A stretch of DNA of 64,000 nucleotides from Alkalibacter saccharofermentans DSM 14828 (GTDB lineage: Bacteria; Bacillota; Clostridia; Eubacteriales; Alkalibacteraceae). This document shows positions 26,530-34,733 of this stretch, in pieces. How positions within the stretch are numbered: the first letter of the stretch is position 1; every line of letters starts with the position of its first letter. The notes under the pieces are model-generated. The model searched no databases and had not been told where the DNA came from. It saw only the letters and a program-made list of their open reading frames with translations. Location of the stretch: contig NZ_FQTU01000013.1 of the NCBI RefSeq assembly GCF_900128885.1, positions 2,120-66,119 of the forward strand, read 5' to 3'. The translations under genes and the position numbers were made by a program.

Positions 26530-26537
26530 GGTGCCTA

Positions 26538-27692
26538 ATGGGAAAAATTGCAGTGCATTTTGGAGCGGGCAACATCGGCAGAGGATTCATCGGACTTTTG
26601 CTTGCAAAATCCGGTTATGAAGTCTACTTTGTAGATGTAAATGAAAAAATCATAGATGAACTTAACTTAAAAGGCAAATACGATGTCATTATCGCAGGGA
26701 AGGACGAGGAGACTTTAACTGTTGAAAATGTAGGAGGCATATCCGGAAGAGATGAGGATGCCGTTGTTGAAAAGCTTCTAAAAGCCGATCTTGTGACTAC
26801 AGCGGTAGGAGTCAACATACTGCCGGTTATCGCAAAAACAATTGCAAAGGCTATAGAGAAGATGGCTGAATTAAAATCCGTAAAACGGCTGAACTTCTTG
26901 GCATGCGAAAATGCGGTGGGAAACAGCGACATATTAAAAGCGTCAGTATATGAAAACTTGACCGAAGAAGGCAAAAGATATGCAGATGAAAATTTAGGAT
27001 TTCCTAATACCACGGTTGACAGAATTGTACCCGAAGCAAAAGAGGATAAACAAGATGTTTTATCTGTAGCGGTGGAACCGTTTTTTGAATGGAACGTGGA
27101 AAAGGAGAAGTTGGTTGGAGACGTGCCTAAAATTGAGGGCATGAATCTAGTTGATAACCTGCCGTCCTATATCGAAAGAAAGCTGTTTACCTTGAATACC
27201 GCTCATGCAGTGACCGCTTATCTCGGGTATCAGAATAATTTGGAGTACGTTCACCAGGCAATCAACGACGGTGAGGTTCGCAAGATCGTTGTAGCATCCA
27301 TGGGAGAAGTGGGGCAAGCCCTTGTTAAGAAACATGGATTCGATATGGATGAGCATCAAAAATACATGGAAAAAATAATATCTAGGTTTGAAAACACGGC
27401 TCTCGCGGATCCCGTTGAAAGGGTCGGTAGAGACCCTTTAAGAAAGCTGGGACCTACGGATAGACTGATTGCGCCTGCGAGGACGGCCTTAAGCTATGGC
27501 ATAGTGCCAGAAAATTTGATTGCAGGAATCCTGGCGGCTCTCTCATTTAAGACGCAAAATGACCCGAAATCAATCGAGCTTGACAGCATGCTTAAAGAAA
27601 AAGGGCTTGAAAAGGTATTGGAAGATGTCTGTGGACTTTCTAAAGAGGAAGAGCTTTTTAAACTGATATTAAAAAAGCATTCAAAAAGTTAA
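26538..27692 (+). CDS. mtlD: Mannitol-1-phosphate 5-dehydrogenase
   Basis: A 384-residue NAD-dependent polyol dehydrogenase converting mannitol-1-phosphate to fructose-6-phosphate, the last step of mannitol entry into glycolysis. The N-terminal Rossmann motif is HFGAGNIGRGFIG (about 6-18), and the catalytic segment includes KRKLF/HAVTAYLGY near 215-230. I start at ATG 26538, 8 bases after TGAGGTG, rather than at the GTG at 26526 that overlaps mtlF. Fourth and last gene of the mtl operon; a terminator follows. Confidence 0.94.
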   Translation: MGKIAVHFGAGNIGRGFIGLLLAKSGYEVYFVDVNEKIIDELNLKGKYDVIIAGKDEETLTVENVGGISGRDEDAVVEKLLKADLVTTAVGVNILPVIAKTIAKAIEKMAELKSVKRLNFLACENAVGNSDILKASVYENLTEEGKRYADENLGFPNTTVDRIVPEAKEDKQDVLSVAVEPFFEWNVEKEKLVGDVPKIEGMNLVDNLPSYIERKLFTLNTAHAVTAYLGYQNNLEYVHQAINDGEVRKIVVASMGEVGQALVKKHGFDMDEHQKYMEKIISRFENTALADPVERVGRDPLRKLGPTDRLIAPARTALSYGIVPENLIAGILAALSFKTQNDPKSIELDSMLKEKGLEKVLEDVCGLSKEEELFKLILKKHSKS

Positions 27693-27709
27693 TGTATATT
27701 AAGACAAGG

Positions 27710-27737
27710 ACCGGGTTTTATATGAACTCGGTTTTTT
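27710..27737 (+). terminator. Terminator of the mtl operon
   Basis: ACCGGGTT and AACTCGGT pair with one wobble around a 7-base loop, followed by TTTTTTG. Confidence 0.75.
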
Positions 27738-27789
27738 GTTATGCAAATATTTAGTTTGTGTTAAGCTTTAGGTTTTGCTTTTCACCCTA

Positions 27790-27847
27790 TTGTATGAAAG
27801 AAAATAGTGTGATATTATATTACCATATTCACTTACGGTAATATAAT
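27790..27847 (+). promoter_or_regulatory. Promoter and operator of the cdr-arsD-arsA operon
   Basis: TTGTAT (27790-27795) and TATTAT (27813-27818) are 17 bp apart. Immediately after lies a 21-bp element (27825-27845) beginning ATATTCACTTA and ending GTAATATA, nearly identical to one at the acr3 promoter. It is embedded in a larger dyad: ATTATATTACC (27814-27824) and GGTAATATAAT (27837-27847) are perfect inverted repeats. The position just downstream of the -10 box fits repression, probably by an ArsR-type protein or ArsD; the binding protein is not identified. Confidence 0.65.
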
Positions 27848-27863
27848 GCGAGGAGGAAGCTAA

Positions 27864-29513
27864 ATGAGAATCATAGTAATAGGAGCGGTTGCAGCAGGGA
27901 CTTCGGCTGCTGCTAAGGCAAGAAGAAGCGATGAGAGTGCAGAGATAACGATTTATGAAAAAGATGAGTTCATTTCCTACTCAGGATGTGGAATGCCTTA
28001 TTTCATAGGTGGTGAGATAGATAACCCAGAGAAGCTGACTCCCAGGGACCCGGCTTTTTTCAAGTCTAAATACAATATTGATGTTTTGACTAAGCATGAA
28101 GTTTTATATCTGAATGGGGAAAATAAAACAGTTAAGGTAAGAAACCTTGTGACTGGAGAAGAGTTTGAAGACTGCTATGACAAATTGGTTTTAGCGACAG
28201 GAGCATATTCAGTAAAGCCTCCTATAGAGGGAATGGATAAAAACAATACATTTAGTCTTAGAAATATAACCGATATGTACAGGATAAAAGAATACTTGGA
28301 GGAAAGCGCTCCGTCAAAAGCGACGATAGTAGGCTCGGGTTTTATAGGATTGGAACTTTGTGAGAGCTTTAAGGCTCTAGGTCTCGAAGTTGCAGTTGTT
28401 GAGATGCTAGACCAGGTAACTCCGGGTCTTGATGAAGACATGGCCGGATATGTTGAGGATCACTTGTCTGAAAATGGTGTTGAAGTTCACACAGGGACAT
28501 CGGTTAAGGAAATTACCAAGGAGGGTGTAATCTTATCTAGTGGTAAAAAGATAGCTTCTCAGATGATAATCCTGGCAACAGGAGTCAGGCCCAACACTAA
28601 GCTTGCTAAGGAAGCGGGGATACATCTAGGAGATAGCGGAGGAATCAAAGTCGATAAAAAGATGGAAACCAACATAAAGGACATATACGCCTGTGGAGAT
28701 TGCATCGAGCATTATCATGTGATTACGAAAAAACCTATTTATAGACCATTAGGTTCTACTGCGAACAAGACGGGTAGAATCGCTGGCGAAAATATAACAG
28801 GTGGAAATCTGGAATTTAGGGGCATACTTGGCACCGGTATATTTAGGGTTTTTGATCTCGCCGTCGGGCAGACCGGTCTATCGGAAAAGGAAGCAAAATC
28901 AATGGGCTACGACGTGGAAATCAGCCACAATATCAAACCCTCCAGACCGGAATATATGGGAGGCAAGGAGATCGTCATCAAAGCCATAGCCGACAGGAAG
29001 ACAGGAAGGGTGCTAGGAGTGCAGGTTATAGGAGAAGATGGCGTGGATAAACGTGTGGACGTATTTGCTACCGCTATAACTTTTGGAGCAAAAGCTGAGG
29101 ACCTGTTTCATCTAGATTTAGCATATGCTCCGCCTTACTCTACTACTAAAGACCCGGTAATGTATTCGGGTATGATATTGGACAATGCAATAAGTAAAGG
29201 TAGGAAGCTTTTGACGGCCACCCAGGTCGACGCGTTGATTAATTCAGGAGATGAATACGTGATCATTGATGCCAGAGTCGAGGGCCAGTATCAGAAACAC
29301 CATATACCCACGGCTGTCAATATTCCCCACAACGAGTTAAGGGAAAGACTAGGAGAGGTCGATAAGGAAAAAATAGCAGTTACCTATTGCAACAAGGGGG
29401 TTACGGGCAATGCAGCTCAAAACATCCTTATATGCAATGGATTTGAAAAGGTATATAGCGTATCGGGAGGTCACAAGACCTACAAGAGATACATGGAAAA
29501 AAAGAAAAAATAA
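27864..29513 (+). CDS. CoA-disulfide-reductase-like FAD oxidoreductase with rhodanese domain
   Basis: A 549-residue pyridine nucleotide-disulfide oxidoreductase. The FAD motif is GAVAAGTSAAAKAR (7-20), the single active Cys42 lies in SGCGMPYF as in CoA-disulfide reductase and NADH oxidase, the NADH-binding motif GSGFIGLELCE is near 152 and the second FAD motif IYACGDC near 275. A C-terminal rhodanese domain (about 450-545) keeps a catalytic Cys509 in YCNKGVTG. Enzymes of this fusion class reduce CoA polysulfides or persulfides. First gene of an operon with arsD and arsA, which suggests thiol or sulfur chemistry supporting arsenic handling. Confidence 0.88.
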   Translation: MRIIVIGAVAAGTSAAAKARRSDESAEITIYEKDEFISYSGCGMPYFIGGEIDNPEKLTPRDPAFFKSKYNIDVLTKHEVLYLNGENKTVKVRNLVTGEEFEDCYDKLVLATGAYSVKPPIEGMDKNNTFSLRNITDMYRIKEYLEESAPSKATIVGSGFIGLELCESFKALGLEVAVVEMLDQVTPGLDEDMAGYVEDHLSENGVEVHTGTSVKEITKEGVILSSGKKIASQMIILATGVRPNTKLAKEAGIHLGDSGGIKVDKKMETNIKDIYACGDCIEHYHVITKKPIYRPLGSTANKTGRIAGENITGGNLEFRGILGTGIFRVFDLAVGQTGLSEKEAKSMGYDVEISHNIKPSRPEYMGGKEIVIKAIADRKTGRVLGVQVIGEDGVDKRVDVFATAITFGAKAEDLFHLDLAYAPPYSTTKDPVMYSGMILDNAISKGRKLLTATQVDALINSGDEYVIIDARVEGQYQKHHIPTAVNIPHNELRERLGEVDKEKIAVTYCNKGVTGNAAQNILICNGFEKVYSVSGGHKTYKRYMEKKKK

Positions 29514-29534
29514 AGAAAATAAAGAGGTGTCGTT

Positions 29535-29903
29535 ATGAAAAAAATGGAAATATATGAACCGGCAATGTGTTGTCCTACAGGTCTTTGTGGAGTAAGCGTG
29601 GACAAGGAGCTAATAAGAATATCTACAGTGGCTGGCAACTTGGAGAAAAAGGGCTTTCAAATTGAAAGGTTTAACCTTGCGAATAATCCTGAAAAATTTG
29701 TAGAAAATAAAAGGGTGAATGCCCATATGACGGACAACGGAATAAAGAGCCTCCCGTTGACGTTGATTGATGGAGAGATTATTAAGACATCCTGCTATCC
29801 AACCAATGAAGAAATTGCCCTGGGTCTTGAGGTTGACATAACATCATTGGAAGAGACAAAAACAAATAGCGAGGGATGCTGTCCGGGAAGCGGATGCTGT
29901 TGA
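29535..29903 (+). CDS. arsD: Arsenic metallochaperone/repressor ArsD
   Basis: A 122-residue ArsD. It keeps the As(III)-binding triad Cys12, Cys13 and Cys18 (AMCCPTGLCG) needed to hand arsenite to ArsA, and the C-terminal pairs Cys115-116 and Cys121-122 found in longer ArsD proteins. The thioredoxin-like fold includes SLPLTLIDGEIIKTSCYP near 70-86. It delivers As(III) to the ArsA ATPase and can weakly repress ars operons. It sits 21 bases after the flavoprotein gene and 16 before arsA, behind GAGGTGTCGTT. Confidence 0.95.
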   Translation: MKKMEIYEPAMCCPTGLCGVSVDKELIRISTVAGNLEKKGFQIERFNLANNPEKFVENKRVNAHMTDNGIKSLPLTLIDGEIIKTSCYPTNEEIALGLEVDITSLEETKTNSEGCCPGSGCC

Positions 29904-29919
29904 GTGAAAGGAAGAATAT

Positions 29920-31662
29920 ATGAAATTTAAAAATTACAAACCTTTGGAGAACAAAATAACCCAATATTTATTTTTTACCGGAAAGGGTGGCGTTGGAAAG
30001 ACGTCTACAGCATGCGCAACGGCTGTTGCCCTTGCAGACAGTGGGAAGAAAGTCTTGCTTATAAGCACCGATCCTGCTTCGAACCTGCAGGATGTCTTTG
30101 AGACGGAGCTTTCAAACAGGGCGTGCCCTTTTTTAGGTTTTGAAAGGCTCATGGTGGCTAATCTAGATCCTATCGAAGCGGCAAAAGATTATAAAGAAAG
30201 TGTTGTCGGTCCGTACAGGGGCAAGCTTCCAGAGGAAGTAATAGCCAATATGGAAGAGCAGCTATCAGGTTCCTGCACTGTAGAAATTGCCGCATTCAAC
30301 GAGTTTTCCAATTTTATAACAGACAAAGATGCACAACTGGAGTACGATCACATTATATTTGATACTGCACCAACAGGGCACACGCTGAGAATGCTGCAAT
30401 TGCCTTCTGCATGGAGCGGATTTATAAGTGAAAATACCCATGGAGCATCTTGCCTGGGGCAGCTGTCGGGTCTTGAGAGCAAAAAAGAAATCTACGAAAA
30501 AGCTGTAGAAACACTAGCGGATTCAAGTCTGACCACATTGGTACTTGTAGCAAGGCCGGAGGATTCTCCACTCAAAGAGGCTCGAAGGGCATCGAAAGAA
30601 CTTGCGGATATTGGGGTGAAAAATCAGTGGCTTATATTAAACGGCATGTTGCTGGATTACGATGACGAAATATCAAAAGGGCTGTATGATAAACAAGCGA
30701 CAGCCCTGGAAAATATGCCGGCAGAGCTTAAGGATCTCGAAACATGCGCTATTCCGCTGAGAGGTTACAATGTAGTCGGTGCTAAAAACATAAGAGCTTT
30801 TCTAAGTGAAGACAACTTCAGTGAGAGTTTAGAGCAGGTAAGCTTTGAAAGTGATCAAAACATTGATGCCATTGTTGAAGATCTTTATAAAAACGAGAAG
30901 AAAGTAATCTTTACCATGGGAAAAGGAGGAGTGGGAAAAACAACTATAGCCGCAGCGATAGCATTAGGTTTGGCTGCAAGGGGAGAAAAGGTTCATCTTA
31001 CTACCACTGATCCCGCTGCCCACCTTCAATATGTTGTTAAGGGGAATGAAAATATTACCTTGAGCCACATAGACGAAGAGAAAGTGCTTGAGGATTACAA
31101 AAAAACTGTATTGGCAGCCGCTGGAGATAACCTGTCTGCAGAGGATATTGCGTATATAGAAGAAGATTTAAGATCTCCATGCACTCAGGAAATTGCTGTT
31201 TTTAGAGCTTTTGCCCAAATAGTTGAAAAAGCAGATGAAGAAGTAGTGGTAATAGACACGGCTCCTACGGGTCATACCCTGCTGTTGCTTGATTCTACCC
31301 AGAGTTATCACAAGGAAATTGAAAGAACACAGGGAGACATACCGGAATCAGTCAGAAAACTTCTGCCAAGACTTAGAAACGATAAAGAGACAGAAGTCAT
31401 AATAGTCAGCCTTGCTGAGACTACGCCTGTGTTTGAAGCCAAAAGACTGGAAATTGACCTTGCGAGAGCGGGCATATACAGCAAGTGGTGGGTAATAAAC
31501 TCTTCATTGTATGCGACAAAGACTGAAAACAAGCTTCTGAAAGCAAAGGCTGAAAGCGAGATTCAGTGGATCAACGATATAAACAGACACACCGAGGGAA
31601 ACCTGGCACTTGTTAGGTGGTATCCTGAAGATGTGAAGGAAGAGATGCTTTTAAGCATATGA
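29920..31662 (+). CDS. arsA: Arsenite-stimulated ATPase ArsA
   Basis: A 580-residue ATPase made of two homologous halves (about 1-300 and 320-580), each with a P-loop (GKGGVGKTST at 21-30, GKGGVGKTTI near 335-344) and the DTAPTGHT signal-transduction loop. Cysteines matching the three metalloid ligands are near 119 (SGSCTVE), 177 (GASCLGQ) and 421 (SPCTQE). It powers arsenite extrusion when bound to an ArsB or ACR3 permease; here ACR3, encoded nearby on the other strand, is the likely partner. Third gene of the operon, followed by a strong terminator. Confidence 0.95.
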   Translation: MKFKNYKPLENKITQYLFFTGKGGVGKTSTACATAVALADSGKKVLLISTDPASNLQDVFETELSNRACPFLGFERLMVANLDPIEAAKDYKESVVGPYRGKLPEEVIANMEEQLSGSCTVEIAAFNEFSNFITDKDAQLEYDHIIFDTAPTGHTLRMLQLPSAWSGFISENTHGASCLGQLSGLESKKEIYEKAVETLADSSLTTLVLVARPEDSPLKEARRASKELADIGVKNQWLILNGMLLDYDDEISKGLYDKQATALENMPAELKDLETCAIPLRGYNVVGAKNIRAFLSEDNFSESLEQVSFESDQNIDAIVEDLYKNEKKVIFTMGKGGVGKTTIAAAIALGLAARGEKVHLTTTDPAAHLQYVVKGNENITLSHIDEEKVLEDYKKTVLAAAGDNLSAEDIAYIEEDLRSPCTQEIAVFRAFAQIVEKADEEVVVIDTAPTGHTLLLLDSTQSYHKEIERTQGDIPESVRKLLPRLRNDKETEVIIVSLAETTPVFEAKRLEIDLARAGIYSKWWVINSSLYATKTENKLLKAKAESEIQWINDINRHTEGNLALVRWYPEDVKEEMLLSI

Positions 31663-31664
31663 TT

Positions 31665-31687
31665 AAAGCCCGCAAAATGCGGGCTTT
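31665..31687. terminator. Terminator of the cdr-arsD-arsA operon
   Basis: AAAGCCCGCA and TGCGGGCTTT form a perfect 10-bp stem with loop AAA, followed by ATATTTG; it also faces the converging usp gene. Confidence 0.8.
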
Positions 31688-31714
31688 ATATTTGCCTGGA
31701 TTTTTAAGGCTGTC

Positions 31715-32599
31715 TCAATCGCTCTTGGAACGCTTTGCAGGAATCAACAACACTGAGCAATCGGCGTTTCTGGCGATGTTGTGGCTTACGCTTCCAAGGA
31801 ACAACTCTTTTACAAAGCCTCTACCTTGGCTGCCCATTACTATCAATTCTGCCGATGAGGTATTTGCAAAATCTATTATTTCCTTAAAGGGGGAGCCTAG
31901 TTTGATTTGAATGTCTACATCTTCAGCGCCCTTTTCGAGAAGCACCTGCTTAAGCTTCTCAAGCCTCTGGTAATCCACTTCGTTGAAATCCTCGAGCCTG
32001 TCTAAAAGGTATGGAGCAATCTTAGATTGATCCTGAATATGCATCAAAGTAATCTTTTTAGGTCCCGACTCAACTATCTGAGTCAAGTAGGAAAATGCAT
32101 GGTCTGCATTTTCTGAAAAGTCGGTAGGGAAAACAATGTGGGACTTTCCTTGTAAATCGAGAGCTCTGGAGCATGTGGCTCCATCCTCTGACTCAATAAG
32201 GCGAAGAAGAAGAACTGGTTTTTTCGCATGGTGAATTAAATCGTAAGCCAAGCCTCTGAAAAAAGCCTCGCTGGCAGCTGACTGCTTTTGAGCACCGGTT
32301 ACTATCACGGAATAGTTTTCATTTAAAGCTATGCGGTTTATCTCATTTTTGACCACGCCGGGTACTATCCTGGTTTCTACTTTGTAGCCAAATCCCTCGA
32401 GAAGCTCTTTTTGCTTTTTAAGACTATCCTCCAAGACTGAAGCAGTATATGACAAGGCGATTGATGCTGTTTCCTGCACACTGAGACACTGGAGCAATAG
32501 GCATTCTTCAGTCCCTAAGGGTTTTAGATTGCCAAGGCATTTTATTAGTGCGTATGAAGCAGGTGATAAATCAGTTGCTATGATTACTTTTTTAAACAT
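31715..32599 (-). CDS. Tandem universal stress protein (UspA family)
   Basis: A 294-residue cytosolic protein with two Usp domains (about 1-140 and 155-290). The first opens FKKVIIATDLSPAS; the second opens HIVFPTDFSENADHAF and ends with the nucleotide-binding IVMGSQGRGFVKELFLGSVS. I start at ATG 32597-32599 behind AAAGGAGAGAG; the longer frame runs into the intergenic hairpin. It lies 107 bases downstream of acr3 on the same strand, beyond a weak hairpin, so it may be coexpressed with the arsenite exporter. Its precise role is unknown. Confidence 0.85.
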   Translation of the reverse strand: MFKKVIIATDLSPASYALIKCLGNLKPLGTEECLLLQCLSVQETASIALSYTASVLEDSLKKQKELLEGFGYKVETRIVPGVVKNEINRIALNENYSVIVTGAQKQSAASEAFFRGLAYDLIHHAKKPVLLLRLIESEDGATCSRALDLQGKSHIVFPTDFSENADHAFSYLTQIVESGPKKITLMHIQDQSKIAPYLLDRLEDFNEVDYQRLEKLKQVLLEKGAEDVDIQIKLGSPFKEIIDFANTSSAELIVMGSQGRGFVKELFLGSVSHNIARNADCSVLLIPAKRSKSD

Positions 32600-32671
32600 G
32601 CCGCTCTCTCCTTTTGGTATTGGATTTATTCTTAATATATTGTTACCCGTAATTAGGTTGATGTAATTAAA

Positions 32672-32699
32672 GGACAGCAAACTTTATTTGCTGCCCCCA
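32672..32699 (-). terminator. Hairpin between acr3 and usp, weak terminator
   Basis: On the minus strand GGCAGCAAA and TTTGCTGTCC pair around TAAAG and are followed by TTTAATT. Read-through into usp is plausible. Confidence 0.5.
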
Positions 32700-32706
32700 T
32701 AAATTG

Positions 32707-33753
32707 TCAGTTGTTGAACCAACCTCGCGTATTGTTGGCAATCTTTACTAAAGTGAGCATAACAGGAACTTCCACCAATACCCCGACTACAGTCGCCATA
32801 GCAGCTCCGGACTGAAGACCAAATAGGGATATGGCTACAGCTACAGCAAGCTCAAAGAAGTTTGAAGCGCCAATCATGCCGGCAGGGGCTGCTACATCGT
32901 GAGGAAGTTTCCAAGCCTTCGACCATAAGTAAGCTATAAAAAAGATTAAAAAAGTCTGGATGATCAAAGGAATGGCGATTAAAACTATATTTATCGGGTT
33001 GTCTACAATGATCTGTCCTTGAAAGGAAAAAATTATTATCAAAGTAAGCAAAAGACCTATGATCGTCACATTGTTGAACTTTGGTATGAAGACATTCTCA
33101 AAGTAATCAATACCTTTGTTCTTGCTGATCAACACCCTTGACAGCCAGCCCCCGGTCAAAGGGATTACTACAAACAGGACGACGGATAGAAACAAAGTAG
33201 ACCAAGGAACGATTATATCGCTTATTCCAAGGAGTATGGCTACTATGGGAACAAATGCTACAAGTATTATCAAGTCGTTCGTAGCGACCTGAACCAAGGT
33301 GTAGGCGGGATTGCCTCTAGTAAGGTGGCTCCATACAAAAACCATGGCTGTGCAGGGAGCGGCGCCAAGCAAGACTGCCCCGGCCAAGTATTCTCGGGCC
33401 ATATCGGTAGGGATAAGGCTTTTAAATATTACAAAGAAAAACAACGAGGCTATACCAAACATGGTAAAGGGCTTAATAAGCCAGTTGGTCACCCATGTAA
33501 TGATAAGGCCTTTAGGGTTTTGACCTACCTGCTTGATGCTGTTAAAATCTACTTTAAGCATCATTGGGTAAATCATCAGCCAAATTAAAATGGCGACGGG
33601 AATAGATACGCTGGCGTATTCAAATCGACTTAAAAATTCAGGTATCTCAGGCAAGTATACGCCGATCAACACTCCAACTATCATGCACAAGGCAACCCAT
33701 ATTGAAAGATATCTCTCGAAAAAACCTATGCCAGATGTTTTGTTTTTACTCAT
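32707..33753 (-). CDS. acr3: ACR3-family arsenite efflux permease
   Basis: A 348-residue ten-span permease of the ACR3 (BART superfamily) type. The conserved catalytic Cys lies in LLGAAPCTAMVFVWSHLTRG (about 130-149), and the conserved Glu near the end in VGVLVEVPVMLTLVK. It exports As(III) and can work alone or with ArsA. The start ATG at 33751-33753 follows TAGGAGGAG; the longer frame starts further upstream without a ribosome binding site. It is read opposite to cdr-arsD-arsA, but its promoter carries the same operator-like element. Confidence 0.93.
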   Translation of the reverse strand: MSKNKTSGIGFFERYLSIWVALCMIVGVLIGVYLPEIPEFLSRFEYASVSIPVAILIWLMIYPMMLKVDFNSIKQVGQNPKGLIITWVTNWLIKPFTMFGIASLFFFVIFKSLIPTDMAREYLAGAVLLGAAPCTAMVFVWSHLTRGNPAYTLVQVATNDLIILVAFVPIVAILLGISDIIVPWSTLFLSVVLFVVIPLTGGWLSRVLISKNKGIDYFENVFIPKFNNVTIIGLLLTLIIIFSFQGQIIVDNPINIVLIAIPLIIQTFLIFFIAYLWSKAWKLPHDVAAPAGMIGASNFFELAVAVAISLFGLQSGAAMATVVGVLVEVPVMLTLVKIANNTRGWFNN

Positions 33754-33777
33754 TATTACTCCTCCTATGCAATTACT

Positions 33778-33824
33778 ATATTCGCTTATAGTCATATACT
33801 AGCATAGAAGGTTTTAAATATCAA
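33778..33824 (-). promoter_or_regulatory. Promoter and shared operator of acr3
   Basis: On the minus strand, TTGATA (33819-33824) and TAGTAT (33796-33801) are 17 bp apart. A 21-bp element at 33778-33798, read on the plus strand as ATATTCGCTTA...GTCATATA, overlaps the -10 box and matches 17 of 21 positions of the element at 27825-27845 before the cdr operon. Two promoters 6 kb apart with the same site imply one regulator for the whole arsenic island. Confidence 0.68.
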
Positions 33825-33936
33825 TAGAAAATGAGATGCGTTTAGAAAGCATAACAAAAAATTAACATAATAAAAGGATACCAACGACAACTCTTCTTTG
33901 ATATTATTATAATATGGAAGCAAAGGAGGGATCTAA

Positions 33937-34599
33937 TTGAAAAGATTAACTGGCGTGATTTTTGACATGGATGGCGTGATAGTGGACAGTGAGCCAATAC
34001 ACTATTTATGCGATACAAAAACCCTGGAAGATTACGGAGTGGAGGTGGATTTCGATGAGATGCAGAGGTACATCGGCGTAGGGAATGAAGCCATGTGGTC
34101 GGATTTAATCAAAAGGCATCAGATAAAGGCTACAGTGGAAGAGCTTACGAAACGTCAGGATTACTATAAAAAAGAGCTTTTCGGAAAAGACAGCATCGTT
34201 GCAGTAAGAGGCATAGAAAGTCTCATAAAGAAACTGCACAAAAAAGATATAAAAATAGCCTTGGCATCATCTTCGCCAAAATATTTTATTGAGAGCATAT
34301 TGAAAAGCTTGGATTTGATAAATTATTTTGGGGCATTGGTAAGCGGTGACGAGGTGACAAGAAGCAAGCCAGAGCCGGATATATATCTAAAAGCGGCCGA
34401 GCTTATTGGAATCTCGCCGGTGGAGTGCATGGCAATTGAGGATGCGGCGGCGGGAGTAATAGCGGCGAAGGCGGCTGGAATGTACACGATAGGTTATAAG
34501 AATCCAAACTCGGGGAATCAGGATTTATCTCCTGCAGATTTAATAGTAGAAAGCATTTGGGAAGTTGAGAACAGGCTGAAAGCGATTTTAATAGACTAA
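33937..34599 (+). CDS. HAD-family phosphatase, beta-phosphoglucomutase-like
   Basis: A 220-residue HAD subfamily IA hydrolase. Motif I FDMDGVIVDSEP (about 9-20) provides the nucleophile Asp and the general acid Asp two residues on; LASSSP near 110 is motif II; KPEPDIYLKAA near 146-156 contains the motif III Lys; and IEDAAAG near 168-174 is motif IV. The cap domain is helical and placed between motifs I and II. Substrates range from sugar phosphates to nucleotides and are not predictable here. The start is TTG behind GGAGGGATC. Confidence 0.87.
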   Translation: MKRLTGVIFDMDGVIVDSEPIHYLCDTKTLEDYGVEVDFDEMQRYIGVGNEAMWSDLIKRHQIKATVEELTKRQDYYKKELFGKDSIVAVRGIESLIKKLHKKDIKIALASSSPKYFIESILKSLDLINYFGALVSGDEVTRSKPEPDIYLKAAELIGISPVECMAIEDAAAGVIAAKAAGMYTIGYKNPNSGNQDLSPADLIVESIWEVENRLKAILID

Positions 34600-34733
34600 A
34601 GCTTATGATGGTGTTATAATGAAATGATGAGGATTTTGTAGTACACGTCAAAATAGTTTTTATTCAGATATAGTCCAGATAATCGACAAACGAGTATGCA
34701 TATAATTCTTAAAAAATTCAAAGGAATGATAAA

